A stretch of DNA of 19,223 bases from Oscillospiraceae bacterium (GTDB taxonomy: Bacteria; Bacillota; Clostridia; Oscillospirales; Oscillospiraceae), in contig CADCLH010000039.1 of the NCBI GenBank assembly GCA_902802215.1, forward strand, positions 1-19,223. The letters are read 5' to 3'. Made by a program: the position numbers and the translations under genes. A model generated the notes under the pieces. The model ran no database searches. It was given only the letters and a program-made list of their open reading frames with translations, and had not been told where the DNA came from. Positions 7,287-14,228 of this stretch are shown here, one piece after another; the first letter of the stretch is position 1, and each line of letters begins with the position of its first letter.

Positions 7287-7628
7287 GTGTTTACCAACAT
7301 GTTTACCAAAAAGAAGGAGGCGCTTGTCGCCCAGGCCGGTCAGGCTCTGCTGCAACAGCTGCCGGTGGACATCACGAAGCTTCAACGGGCGGCAAAGTAT
7401 CTCGAGCCCAAAAAGATCAAGCGGATCGCCATCGTCGCCCTGGGCGGCTCGGCGGCGCTGTCGCTCATCGGCTCTCTGGGGCATGACCGGATCTACCGGG
7501 CGGCCGTCGCGCGGGAGATGAAAAAACAGCTCGAGCCGATCCGCAAGCAGCTTGACGAGCTGACGGCGCAGAACGAGAATCTCATCCGGCAGAACGAGCT
7601 GCTGCGGGAAGAGCTCGCGAAGACCTGA
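7287..7628 (+). CDS. Small membrane-anchored coiled-coil protein of unknown function
   Basis: The 113-residue product begins at GTG 7287, chosen because AGGAGG lies seven bases upstream; the in-frame ATG at 7299 would be too far from it. Residues 1-45 are basic and amphipathic. A single hydrophobic segment follows at about 47-65 (IAIVALGGSAALSLIGSLG). Residues 75-113 are a charged heptad-like coiled coil ending EELAKT, with Leu/Ile at regular spacing. I do not recognise a family. The layout suggests a small membrane-tethered scaffold that oligomerises. It lies upstream of glgA on the same strand, 115 bases away, but glgA has its own promoter, so any functional link is uncertain. Confidence 0.7.
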   Translation: MFTNMFTKKKEALVAQAGQALLQQLPVDITKLQRAAKYLEPKKIKRIAIVALGGSAALSLIGSLGHDRIYRAAVAREMKKQLEPIRKQLDELTAQNENLIRQNELLREELAKT

Positions 7629-7630
7629 CA

Positions 7631-7657
7631 ACGGACGAAGGACGCGATTTCGTCCGT
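7631..7657 (+). repeat. 9-bp inverted repeat between the coiled-coil gene and the glgA promoter
   Basis: Arms ACGGACGAA (7631-7639) and TTCGTCCGT (7649-7657) are exact reverse complements with a nine-base spacer. It begins three bases after the stop codon of the preceding gene and ends eight bases before the -35 box of the glgA promoter. No T-run follows, so it is a poor intrinsic terminator. It could be a weak transcript-end hairpin or a binding site for a dimeric regulator of glgA. Confidence 0.6.
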
Positions 7658-7664
7658 CTGCACC

Positions 7665-7693
7665 TTGCATTCGGCAAACCAGAAACCTATAAT
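7665..7693 (+). promoter_or_regulatory. Promoter of the glycogen synthase gene
   Basis: TTGCAT (7665-7670) and a perfect TATAAT (7688-7693) are separated by 17 bases, giving a predicted start near 7700. The leader carries a small CGGCG-AAA-CGCCG hairpin (7704-7716), then the GAGGAGG ribosome binding site just before the ATG at 7744. Confidence 0.75.
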
Positions 7694-7743
7694 GGCTCTC
7701 TGTCGGCGAAACGCCGCTTTGAAAAACGATGAGGAGGAATACG

Positions 7744-9690
7744 ATGTCTGCGAAAAAGACAGAGACTTCAGAAGTGATAGAGACCGCCGCGGCCGAGGCG
7801 GCGCCGGAGAAGAAGCCCGCGGTCAGAAAGACGGCGGCGAAGAAAGCCGCCGGGGACAAGAACGCGGAGAAGAAGCCCCGCGCCCGCGCGGTGAAGAAGG
7901 CCGAGGCCGCCCCGGAGACGCCGGAGAAGAAGCCCGCCGTCAAGCGCACCCGGAAGAAAGCCGCCCCGGTTGAGGAAGCGCCCGTCGAGGTTCCCGCGCC
8001 TGTCGAGGCTCCCGCTCCCGTTGAGGAAGCGCCCGTCGAGGTTCCCGCTCCCGTTGAGGAAGCGCCCGTCGAGGTTCCCGCGCCGGTTGAGGAAGCGCCC
8101 GTCGAGGCTCCCGCGCCTGTCGAGGAAGCCCCCGTCGAGGTTCCCGCGCCGGTTGAGGAAGCGCCCGTCGAGGCTCCCGCGCCTGTCGAGGAAGCCCCCG
8201 TCGAGGCTCCCGCCCCTGTTGAAGAACAGCTTCCGCAGCCGCGGCGCAGCGTCGCGTTCATCGGCTCGGAGTGCTACCCCTTCGTCAAGACCGGCGGACT
8301 CGGAGACGTCATGTACGCCCTGCCGAAGGCTCTCATCAAGCAGAACTGCGACGTCAAGGTGATCCTGCCCCGCTACGCCTGCATCCCCTGGAAGTATCAG
8401 GAGAAGATGGTCTACCGCGGCTCGTTCACGATGGACCTCTGCGCCGACGGCCGCTCCTTCTATGTCGGGATCATGGAGTATGTCTGGGACGGCGTGGTCT
8501 ATGACTTCATCGACAACGAGGACTTCTTCCGCGCGGGCAACCCCTACATCAACCTGATCGACGATATCCCGCGCTTCTGCTTCTTTGCCAAGGCCGCGCT
8601 GGCCGCGCTCAACTACATGAACTGGGTGCCCGACATCATCCACTGCCACGACTGGCAGGCCGCCCTCGTGCCGCTGTATCTGCGCACGCTCTTTGCCGGC
8701 ACGCCGGTGGCAAGCGCCAGAACCGTCCTGACCATCCACAATCTGCGCTTCCAGGGCCTGTACAACATCCCGACGATCAAGTACTGGTCCGGCCTGCCCG
8801 GCCATCTGTTCCGCCATGAGGTGCTCAAGCAGGGCTACGACGACGCCAACATGTTCAAGGGCGGCATCGCCTACTCCGATCTGGTCACCACGGTGAGCAA
8901 TACATACGCCGGCGAGATCCAGACCGTCTTCTACGGCGAGAATCTGGACGAGCATCTGCGCTACCACTCCGGCAAGCTGCGCGGCATCGTCAACGGCATC
9001 GACGTGGAGCAGTGGGACAGCGCGACCGACAAGAAGCTCGCCGCGGTCTACGACAGCTCCGACGCGGTGGAGAAGAAGAAGGAGAACAAGCGCGCCCTGC
9101 AGGAGCAGCTCGGTCTCGAGGTGGACGAGGGCAAGATGGTCATCGGCCTGATCTCCCGTCTGACCGACCAGAAGGGGCTGGATCTGGTGACCGCGATCCT
9201 GCCGCAGCTCATCGACGGCAATACCCAGGTCGTCGTGCTCGGCACCGGCGACAGCCGCTACGAGGACGCCTTCCGCTACTTTGAGAGCGCCTACAAGGGC
9301 AGCGTCTGCGCCTACATCGCCTACGACGAGGCTCTGGCCCACCGCATCTACGCCGCCTCCGACGCCCTGCTCGTGCCGAGCCTGTTCGAGCCCTGCGGCC
9401 TGACGCAGCTGATCGCCATGCGCTACGGCACCGTGCCCATCGTGCGCGAGACCGGCGGCCTCAAGGACACCGTCCAGCCCTACAACGAGTACACGAACGA
9501 GGGCAACGGCTTCACCTTCGACCGTTACGAGGCCGGGCTCCTGCTCGACGCCGTCAACCGGGCCAAGACCCTGTACTTCACCGACCGTGCCCGCTGGGAC
9601 GAGATGGTCCTGCGCGATATGGCCAAGGACGTCTCCTGGGACAACGCCGCCAAGCAGTACCGCGAGCTGTACCTCCAGCTCAAGCCCTGA
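7744..9690 (+). CDS. glgA: Glycogen synthase with a basic and Pro-Val-Glu-repeat N-terminal extension
   Basis: This enzyme transfers glucose from ADP-glucose to the growing alpha-1,4-glucan in the cytoplasm. Residues about 168-648 form a complete GT5 glycogen synthase of normal length (about 480 residues). The N-terminal ADP-glucose-binding motif is KTGGLGDV. Further landmarks are HCHDWQAAL, ISRLTDQKGLDL and a C-terminal SLFEPCGLTQLIAMRYGTV segment with the conserved Glu, followed by RETGGLKDTV. Unusually, about 165 residues precede the enzyme. Residues 1-75 are Lys/Ala/Arg-rich like a histone H1 tail. Residues 76-158 are an 83-residue VEEAPVE(V/A)PAP repeat tract. The start at 7744 is set by GAGGAGG six to seven bases upstream. 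It has its own strong promoter and a hairpin terminator after it. malQ lies on the same strand at the window's right end. Confidence 0.93.
   Translation: MSAKKTETSEVIETAAAEAAPEKKPAVRKTAAKKAAGDKNAEKKPRARAVKKAEAAPETPEKKPAVKRTRKKAAPVEEAPVEVPAPVEAPAPVEEAPVEVPAPVEEAPVEVPAPVEEAPVEAPAPVEEAPVEVPAPVEEAPVEAPAPVEEAPVEAPAPVEEQLPQPRRSVAFIGSECYPFVKTGGLGDVMYALPKALIKQNCDVKVILPRYACIPWKYQEKMVYRGSFTMDLCADGRSFYVGIMEYVWDGVVYDFIDNEDFFRAGNPYINLIDDIPRFCFFAKAALAALNYMNWVPDIIHCHDWQAALVPLYLRTLFAGTPVASARTVLTIHNLRFQGLYNIPTIKYWSGLPGHLFRHEVLKQGYDDANMFKGGIAYSDLVTTVSNTYAGEIQTVFYGENLDEHLRYHSGKLRGIVNGIDVEQWDSATDKKLAAVYDSSDAVEKKKENKRALQEQLGLEVDEGKMVIGLISRLTDQKGLDLVTAILPQLIDGNTQVVVLGTGDSRYEDAFRYFESAYKGSVCAYIAYDEALAHRIYAASDALLVPSLFEPCGLTQLIAMRYGTVPIVRETGGLKDTVQPYNEYTNEGNGFTFDRYEAGLLLDAVNRAKTLYFTDRARWDEMVLRDMAKDVSWDNAAKQYRELYLQLKP
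7969..8217 (+). repeat. 33-bp in-frame tandem repeat in glgA
   Basis: Seven 33-bp units plus one 18-bp partial unit after the first encode VEEAPVE(V/A)PAP. Units differ by synonymous third-position changes and a Val/Ala alternation (GTT versus GCT), so this is expansion with drift rather than a recent perfect duplication. The period is a multiple of three, so copy-number change keeps the frame. The tract joins the basic N-terminal tail to the enzyme and should be extended and acidic. Confidence 0.95.
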
Positions 9691-9708
9691 GGCAAACCCT
9701 CATGAAAC

Positions 9709-9740
9709 ATCCCCCGCTGCCCTTTCGGACAGCGGGGGAT
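9709..9740. terminator. Probable bidirectional terminator between glgA and the HtrA-like gene
   Basis: Arms ATCCCCCGCTG (9709-9719) and its exact reverse complement (9730-9740) form an 11-bp, very G+C-rich stem with a ten-base loop. It lies between two convergent genes, 18 bases after the glgA stop. Only TTT follows on the rightward strand and TGTTT on the leftward side, so U-tracts are short; strength is uncertain. The rest of 9741-9808 shows only weak short hairpins. Confidence 0.65.
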
Positions 9741-9808
9741 TTCCGTATTACGATACAACCTTTTCGGTTTGCCCGCCGTTTTGCGGGGCGTGTCTCAAGC
9801 GCTTCGCG

Positions 9809-11086
9809 TCAGTACACGTCGTTGTAGTCGACCAGCGCGATATCCAGCTCAAAGGTCCTGCCGTCGCGCCAGAAGGTGAAATGCATCGTGTCCCCGACGC
9901 TCAGCCCGGACTTGGCGTTGAAGATCTGGTCGGTGCTCTGCAAAGCTTCACCGTCGAGGGAGGTGATGATGTCGCCGGGCTTGACGCCCTTGGCCGCGGC
10001 GTCGGAGCGCTCCGAGACCGCCGTCACATAGAGGCCGTCCGGGATCTCATAGTGCGACGCAGCCTTCTCCGGGATCGGACCCACGGTAATGCCGAGCGCG
10101 GTCCGTCCCCGGACCTCTCCGTCGCGGATGAGCGCGTCGACCACCGAGGAGGCCAGCGCGGTCGGCACCGCGAGGCTCATGCCCTCGATCGTCACATCCC
10201 CGAGCGGGGCGGACATCTTCATATTGGTCACGCCCACGACCTGCCCGTACATGTTGAACAGCGCGCCGCCGGAGCTGCCCTCGTTGATGGCGGCCGTGTT
10301 CTGGATGGCGGTGACGTTGCGGCCGTACTGCCCGACGCCGCGGTCAAGTCCCGAGACGATGCCGTCGGTCAGCGTCAGGTGAAATTCCTCTCCGATGGGA
10401 TTGCCGATCGCGGCGACGCGGTCTCCCACCTGTAGCTTCGCGCTGTCGCCGAAGCGCGCGGGCTTGAGGTCGTCGGCTTCGATCTTCAAAACGGCGATGT
10501 CGCTCGTCGCGTCCGCGCCCACAAGCAGCCCCTCGAAGCTTCTGTCGTCCGTCAGGGTGACGGTAACGCTGTCGCAGTCTTCGAGCAGGTGGGTGTTGGT
10601 CAGGATCAGGCCGTCCTTTGACAGCACGATGCCGGAGCCCCAGTAATACCCCGCCGTCCCGTCGGTGTAGCCGGCGATGGACACGATGGAGTCCGCGCAC
10701 TGCCTGTAGAGCTCCTGCAGCGTCAGCTCCTCGCCCGGCTCGGAGAATTCCAGCGTGAATTCCGGGACGGTCTCAGCCTTCTGAACGCGGACCTCTCCCT
10801 TCTTGTCCTCTCTGACGTAGAAGTTTTCAAAAAACTCCTGAAAGCTGTCGGGGAGCTCCTCCTCCGATTCCGGCAGCGTGAAGTCCGGCTTCGGAAGCTC
10901 CGCCTTCTCCTCGCCGGAAGAGAACAGCATCGAGCTGCCCGCGATCAGCGCCAGCGCCAGCAGCACGGCGATCACGGCCTTCCAGGAGGTGGAGAGGCGC
11001 TTTTTCTTTTTTGTCTCCTTCACGGGCTCCGCCGCGCGCTCCAGCGGGGCGTACCAGCTCTGCGCATTCTGTTCCCAGTTGTTCAT
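9809..11086 (-). CDS. HtrA/DegP-like membrane-anchored serine protease with PDZ domain
   Basis: The 425-residue product has a short cytoplasmic N-terminus with a KETKKKKR cluster, then one membrane segment (about residues 36-56). An acidic linker leads into a trypsin-like protease domain and a C-terminal PDZ domain (about 325-415, with GVKPGDIITSLDG). The catalytic triad is His166 (LTNTHLL), Asp196 (TSDIAVLKI) and Ser272 (EGSSGGAL; the more usual form is GNSGGPL). It should act outside the membrane in protein quality control or regulated proteolysis. ATG 11086 is preferred because AGGAG lies just upstream. GTG 11098 would overlap the preceding histidine kinase stop as GTGA and would add four residues. 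Either way it is translationally close to the kinase gene, implying a shared role in envelope stress. Confidence 0.92.
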   Translation of the reverse strand: MNNWEQNAQSWYAPLERAAEPVKETKKKKRLSTSWKAVIAVLLALALIAGSSMLFSSGEEKAELPKPDFTLPESEEELPDSFQEFFENFYVREDKKGEVRVQKAETVPEFTLEFSEPGEELTLQELYRQCADSIVSIAGYTDGTAGYYWGSGIVLSKDGLILTNTHLLEDCDSVTVTLTDDRSFEGLLVGADATSDIAVLKIEADDLKPARFGDSAKLQVGDRVAAIGNPIGEEFHLTLTDGIVSGLDRGVGQYGRNVTAIQNTAAINEGSSGGALFNMYGQVVGVTNMKMSAPLGDVTIEGMSLAVPTALASSVVDALIRDGEVRGRTALGITVGPIPEKAASHYEIPDGLYVTAVSERSDAAAKGVKPGDIITSLDGEALQSTDQIFNAKSGLSVGDTMHFTFWRDGRTFELDIALVDYNDVY

Positions 11087-11094
11087 AATACTCC

Positions 11095-12522
11095 TCACTT
11101 GTCTGCGAGCTTGAGCGTAAACACAAACTCGGTCATGCCGTCCTCGCTCTTGACGGCGATATCCTCGTCATGGCTGTTGATGATGGTCTTGACCAGATAC
11201 AGGCCGAGGCCCATACCCTCCTTATCCAGACTCCGCGACCGGTCCGACTTGTGGAAGCGGTCGAAGATGAAGGGCAGATCGTCGGCCGGGATCGTCTCGC
11301 CGATGTCCTTGACGGAGACGTAGGCCTTTGCCCCGTCCTTGTACAGGCGCAGCGTCAGACAGCTGCCGGGGTTGGCGAACTTCACGGCGTTGTCCAGCAG
11401 ATTGTAGATCACGCGCGTGATCGCGTCCTTGTCGGCCACGACCATGACGTTGTCCTCCGGAAGCTGCGGGTCCACGTCGAGATTTTTCTTTGTGGCGCGG
11501 TCCTCAAAGCTCAAGAGCGTCTGAAGCATGAGCTCGTTGAGATCGAACACGCTCCGGCGGCTCGGGTCGGAGAGCTTGTAGCGCGTGGACGAGACGTCCA
11601 GCATATCCCGGACCAGCCGGGACAGGCGCCGCGTCTCGTCCCGGATCGAGACCAGATACTTGGCCTCCTCCTCGCGGGGGATGGTCCCGTCGAGGATGCC
11701 GTCGGCAAAGCCGGCGATGGTCGTCATGGGCGTGCGCAGCTCATGGGAGACGTTGGCGATGAACTCGCTGCGGCGCTCCTCGGCCACCTCGAGGGAATCC
11801 GCCATCTTGTTGAAGGAGTCGATCAGCGCGCCCATCTCGTCGTCAAGATCGTACTCCTGCCGTACGCGCGACGAGAAGTCGCCCCGGGCGAATTTGCGCG
11901 AGGCCGCCGCGATCTCGTCCAGCGGGCGGGCCATGCGCTTGGAATAGGCCAGCGTCGCCCCCAGGAAGGCCAGCAGCACGCCGACCACGACCAGGGCCGC
12001 AATCGTCAGGAAGGTCGACCAGTCCCCGAGCATTTTTCCCTGCGCGCTGCTGACGAACACATACCCCAGCTCCGTGCCGTCGGTGTCCGAGCAGATCGTC
12101 CGGGCCACCACATAGCACGGCTCCTGATAAACGCCGCCGAGATCGGACAGACCGAAGTCCGCGTTCTCCTGAACCCGTTCAAGGGTCTGCGCGTCCAGCT
12201 TTACGCCGATGTGGCAGCAGCTCGGCGTCCTGTCGGAGCAGACGATGATGGTTCCCGCGGGGTCCGCGATCATGATCTGACTGTCGGTGGATCTGGCGAT
12301 CGCGCTCACATTCATGCCGAGCAGCCAGCTGTCGAGCGTATCGGTCTGGCAGACCGCGGAGGCGATGTGCGAGACCTCCCGGGCGCTGGCGATCATGTCG
12401 TTGCGCATCACCCGCAGAAGCTGCATCCGGCCGAAGCCCACAAAGGAGAGGCAGATCAGCGTCAGGCAGAAGAAAACGAGGATCGCCATCGTTGTAAAGT
12501 TACGCAGATAAATGCTCTTCAT
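11095..12522 (-). CDS. Membrane sensor histidine kinase
   Basis: The 475-residue kinase has TM1 at about 12-34 and an extracytoplasmic sensor region of about 130 residues with several Cys (CSDRTPSCC). TM2 is at about 168-193 (TIAALVVVGVLLAFLGATLA), followed by a HAMP linker. The HisKA dimerisation domain carries phospho-acceptor His260 (FIANVSHELRTPM). The HATPase domain has an N-box LYNLL-type DNAVKF and a G-box GMGLGLYLVK. It senses an envelope signal and autophosphorylates. The start at ATG 12522 is preferred over 12546 because GGTGGAG lies nine bases upstream. No response regulator gene is next to it here; the neighbour is the HtrA-like protease directly downstream. Its promoter is at 12583-12610. 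Confidence 0.92.
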   Translation of the reverse strand: MKSIYLRNFTTMAILVFFCLTLICLSFVGFGRMQLLRVMRNDMIASAREVSHIASAVCQTDTLDSWLLGMNVSAIARSTDSQIMIADPAGTIIVCSDRTPSCCHIGVKLDAQTLERVQENADFGLSDLGGVYQEPCYVVARTICSDTDGTELGYVFVSSAQGKMLGDWSTFLTIAALVVVGVLLAFLGATLAYSKRMARPLDEIAAASRKFARGDFSSRVRQEYDLDDEMGALIDSFNKMADSLEVAEERRSEFIANVSHELRTPMTTIAGFADGILDGTIPREEEAKYLVSIRDETRRLSRLVRDMLDVSSTRYKLSDPSRRSVFDLNELMLQTLLSFEDRATKKNLDVDPQLPEDNVMVVADKDAITRVIYNLLDNAVKFANPGSCLTLRLYKDGAKAYVSVKDIGETIPADDLPFIFDRFHKSDRSRSLDKEGMGLGLYLVKTIINSHDEDIAVKSEDGMTEFVFTLKLADK

Positions 12523-12582
12523 GACTGGCTTCTCCACCGTCCGCATCCCTAGCTTTTGCGAAAAGACCGCAATTACTTCTTT

Positions 12583-12610
12583 ATTATAGAGATTTTCCGG
12601 ATTTTTTCAA
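12583..12610 (-). promoter_or_regulatory. Promoter of the kinase-protease operon
   Basis: On the minus strand TTGAAA (12610-12605) and a perfect TATAAT (12588-12583) are separated by 16 bases. The expected start is near 12576, giving a leader of about 50 bases to the ATG at 12522. It sits just downstream of the terminator that ends the preceding channel gene, so the two operons are separately transcribed. Confidence 0.75.
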
Positions 12611-12636
12611 TGACCTGTTTGTGAACAATGAACGCC

Positions 12637-12664
12637 GAAACAGCCCGCGAAAGCGGGCTGTTTC
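12637..12664 (-). terminator. Intrinsic terminator after the RyR/channel operon
   Basis: Arms at 12637-12648 and 12653-12664 form a 12-bp perfect stem (GAAACAGCCCGC on the plus strand) around a four-base loop. In the leftward direction the stem's last bases are TGTTTC, so the T-rich part lies inside the stem, followed by GGCGTTC. It lies 25 bases past the stop at 12690 and upstream of the next promoter, as expected for a terminator. Confidence 0.75.
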
Positions 12665-12689
12665 AATGCGGGGAAGGTCCCCGCGCGGT

Positions 12690-14228
12690 TCAGGTCTGCT
12701 CCGTCCGTTCGCCGAGTCTGCCCAGCATCTCCCAGGCGTAGGCGTCCTTGCGCTGCTCCGGAACGCTCAGCTGCTCATAGGGCAGCAGCAGCGGATGGCG
12801 ACGAAGCGCGTTGTCCCGCACGGGCGCGTACTGCCAGTTGTACATCTGGTGGAAGCGCATCCAGCGCCGGTGCTCCATCTTCTGCAACAGGTCTGCCTGC
12901 GTTTCATACAGCTGACGGAAACGGGCGTAGGCCCTCCGGCAGTCGTCGACCGACAGCTCGGTGAGCGCCTCCTCGCGGAGCAGAAAGCGCGCCTTGACGA
13001 TCAGGTGATCCGCCGCGGCGATGTTGGACTGGCGCAGGAAGGGACTCAGCTCCTTCCACTGCACGGGCTTTGCGGAGCCCTCGTTGTAGATGGCGTTCAT
13101 CAGTCTGGCCTGGCGGTTGAGCTCGTCCTTCATCACAAACTCCGGGCGCATGCTCCTGCTGCGTTCCCCGAAGGCGACAAAGCCGGGCACATCCTCCGCC
13201 AGATGCGCGTGGATCGCGGCCCGCTTCCCGTACCAGCGCCTGAGCGTCTCGCAGATCCGGAAATTCTCCTCGTCCGAGTCCGTACACAGGATGATGCGGT
13301 CGGCGCGCGTGAGCAGCTCATGCGCCTGCGTCCAGCTCCCGGCGTGGAAGCACAGGCTGTCCTCGTCCGCGCCGGAGAGCGCTTTGACGATCTCGGGGTG
13401 CAGCGCGGCAAAGCTCGCCGTATCGCCGAAGACATGGTATTCCACCGTCCTGCCCGGCTCGAAGACGTTGGTCAGCAGCGCCCGCTCCAGCAGCGCGCTG
13501 CCGGCCTCTCCGCAGCCGATCAGCACGACGCAGCGCTCGTCCGCGCGCAGCGGGTGTTCCTTCCAGTAGCAGCGGCTCATGGCCTCGTTGGGGCTGAACA
13601 GCTCCATCTGCGCGGGCATGCCTTCGCCCGCGATGTCCGCCATGCAGCAGCAGGCGATCCCGTCCTCGGCGGCTTCGAGACCGCGCGTGTAGTTTTCCCG
13701 CGGCTCCGGGCCCATGAAAAACAGCGTGAGGCCATCCCGGCCGCCGCGTATCCCGACGAGCTCCTCCGCGCCGCAGCTCAGCCGCACGACGTTTGCGCCG
13801 CCGACCAGATTCTCCCCGGCCGGGAAGATCAGCAGGCAGTCCCCGTCCTCCTCGCGCAGCGCCGAGGCCAGTGCCGCCGAATCCTCGGTCTCCGCGCTGA
13901 ACGCGTACCAGCGCTGCTTTCTTCCGAGGCGCAGGCGCAGCCGGGGGATCCACTCTCCGCTGATCAGGCTCAGACCGAGGCTGATCAGGGCGGTCAAAAT
14001 GCCGATGCTGCACAGGGCGAAGATGATGCCCAGCACCCGCCCCGCCGGAGTGACCGGGGACAGGTCGCCGTAGCCCACCGTCGTCATCGTGATCAGGGAA
14101 AACCACAGCGCGTCGCCGAAGCTCCGGATGCTCGCGTTCGGGTTGCCCGCCTCCGCCGCCACCAGCAGAAGCAGCAGCACCAGATAGACGGCCAGAGCCG
14201 TCAGAAGCAGCTTTACGGATCGTTTCAT
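12690..14228 (-). CDS. K+-channel-like protein with tandem Rossmann/RCK-type domains and a C-terminal RyR domain
   Basis: The 512-residue product has TM1 (about 6-26), a pore loop with the K+ selectivity filter TMTTVGYGD (residues 47-55) and TM2 (about 63-90). A degenerate Rossmann-like region (about 105-222) follows, then a TrkA-N/RCK-like NAD-binding region with GCGEAG (238-243). Residues about 391-500 match the prokaryotic RyR pattern: WKELSPFLRQSN, ADHLIVKA, MEHRRW, NWQYAP, RRHPLLLPYEQL. It should be an ion channel gated by a ligand bound to the RCK or RyR domains. The start at 14228 overlaps the upstream gene's stop as ATGA, indicating translational coupling. RyR domains are known from ryanodine receptors and from bacterial proteins associated with nucleotide signalling. 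The ligand here is unknown. The annotation is firm for pore and RCK, good for RyR. Confidence 0.85.
   Translation of the reverse strand: MKRSVKLLLTALAVYLVLLLLLVAAEAGNPNASIRSFGDALWFSLITMTTVGYGDLSPVTPAGRVLGIIFALCSIGILTALISLGLSLISGEWIPRLRLRLGRKQRWYAFSAETEDSAALASALREEDGDCLLIFPAGENLVGGANVVRLSCGAEELVGIRGGRDGLTLFFMGPEPRENYTRGLEAAEDGIACCCMADIAGEGMPAQMELFSPNEAMSRCYWKEHPLRADERCVVLIGCGEAGSALLERALLTNVFEPGRTVEYHVFGDTASFAALHPEIVKALSGADEDSLCFHAGSWTQAHELLTRADRIILCTDSDEENFRICETLRRWYGKRAAIHAHLAEDVPGFVAFGERSRSMRPEFVMKDELNRQARLMNAIYNEGSAKPVQWKELSPFLRQSNIAAADHLIVKARFLLREEALTELSVDDCRRAYARFRQLYETQADLLQKMEHRRWMRFHQMYNWQYAPVRDNALRRHPLLLPYEQLSVPEQRKDAYAWEMLGRLGERTEQT

Noticed and set aside
5135..7486. 783-codon plus-strand open frame opposite parE
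   Set aside because: Antisense shadow of a well-supported topoisomerase gene, with low-complexity Leu/Val/Asp/His composition and no motifs.
7969..8217. CRISPR-like array from regularly spaced repeats
   Set aside because: Repeats are directly adjacent without unique spacers and are in frame within glgA; this is a coding tandem repeat.
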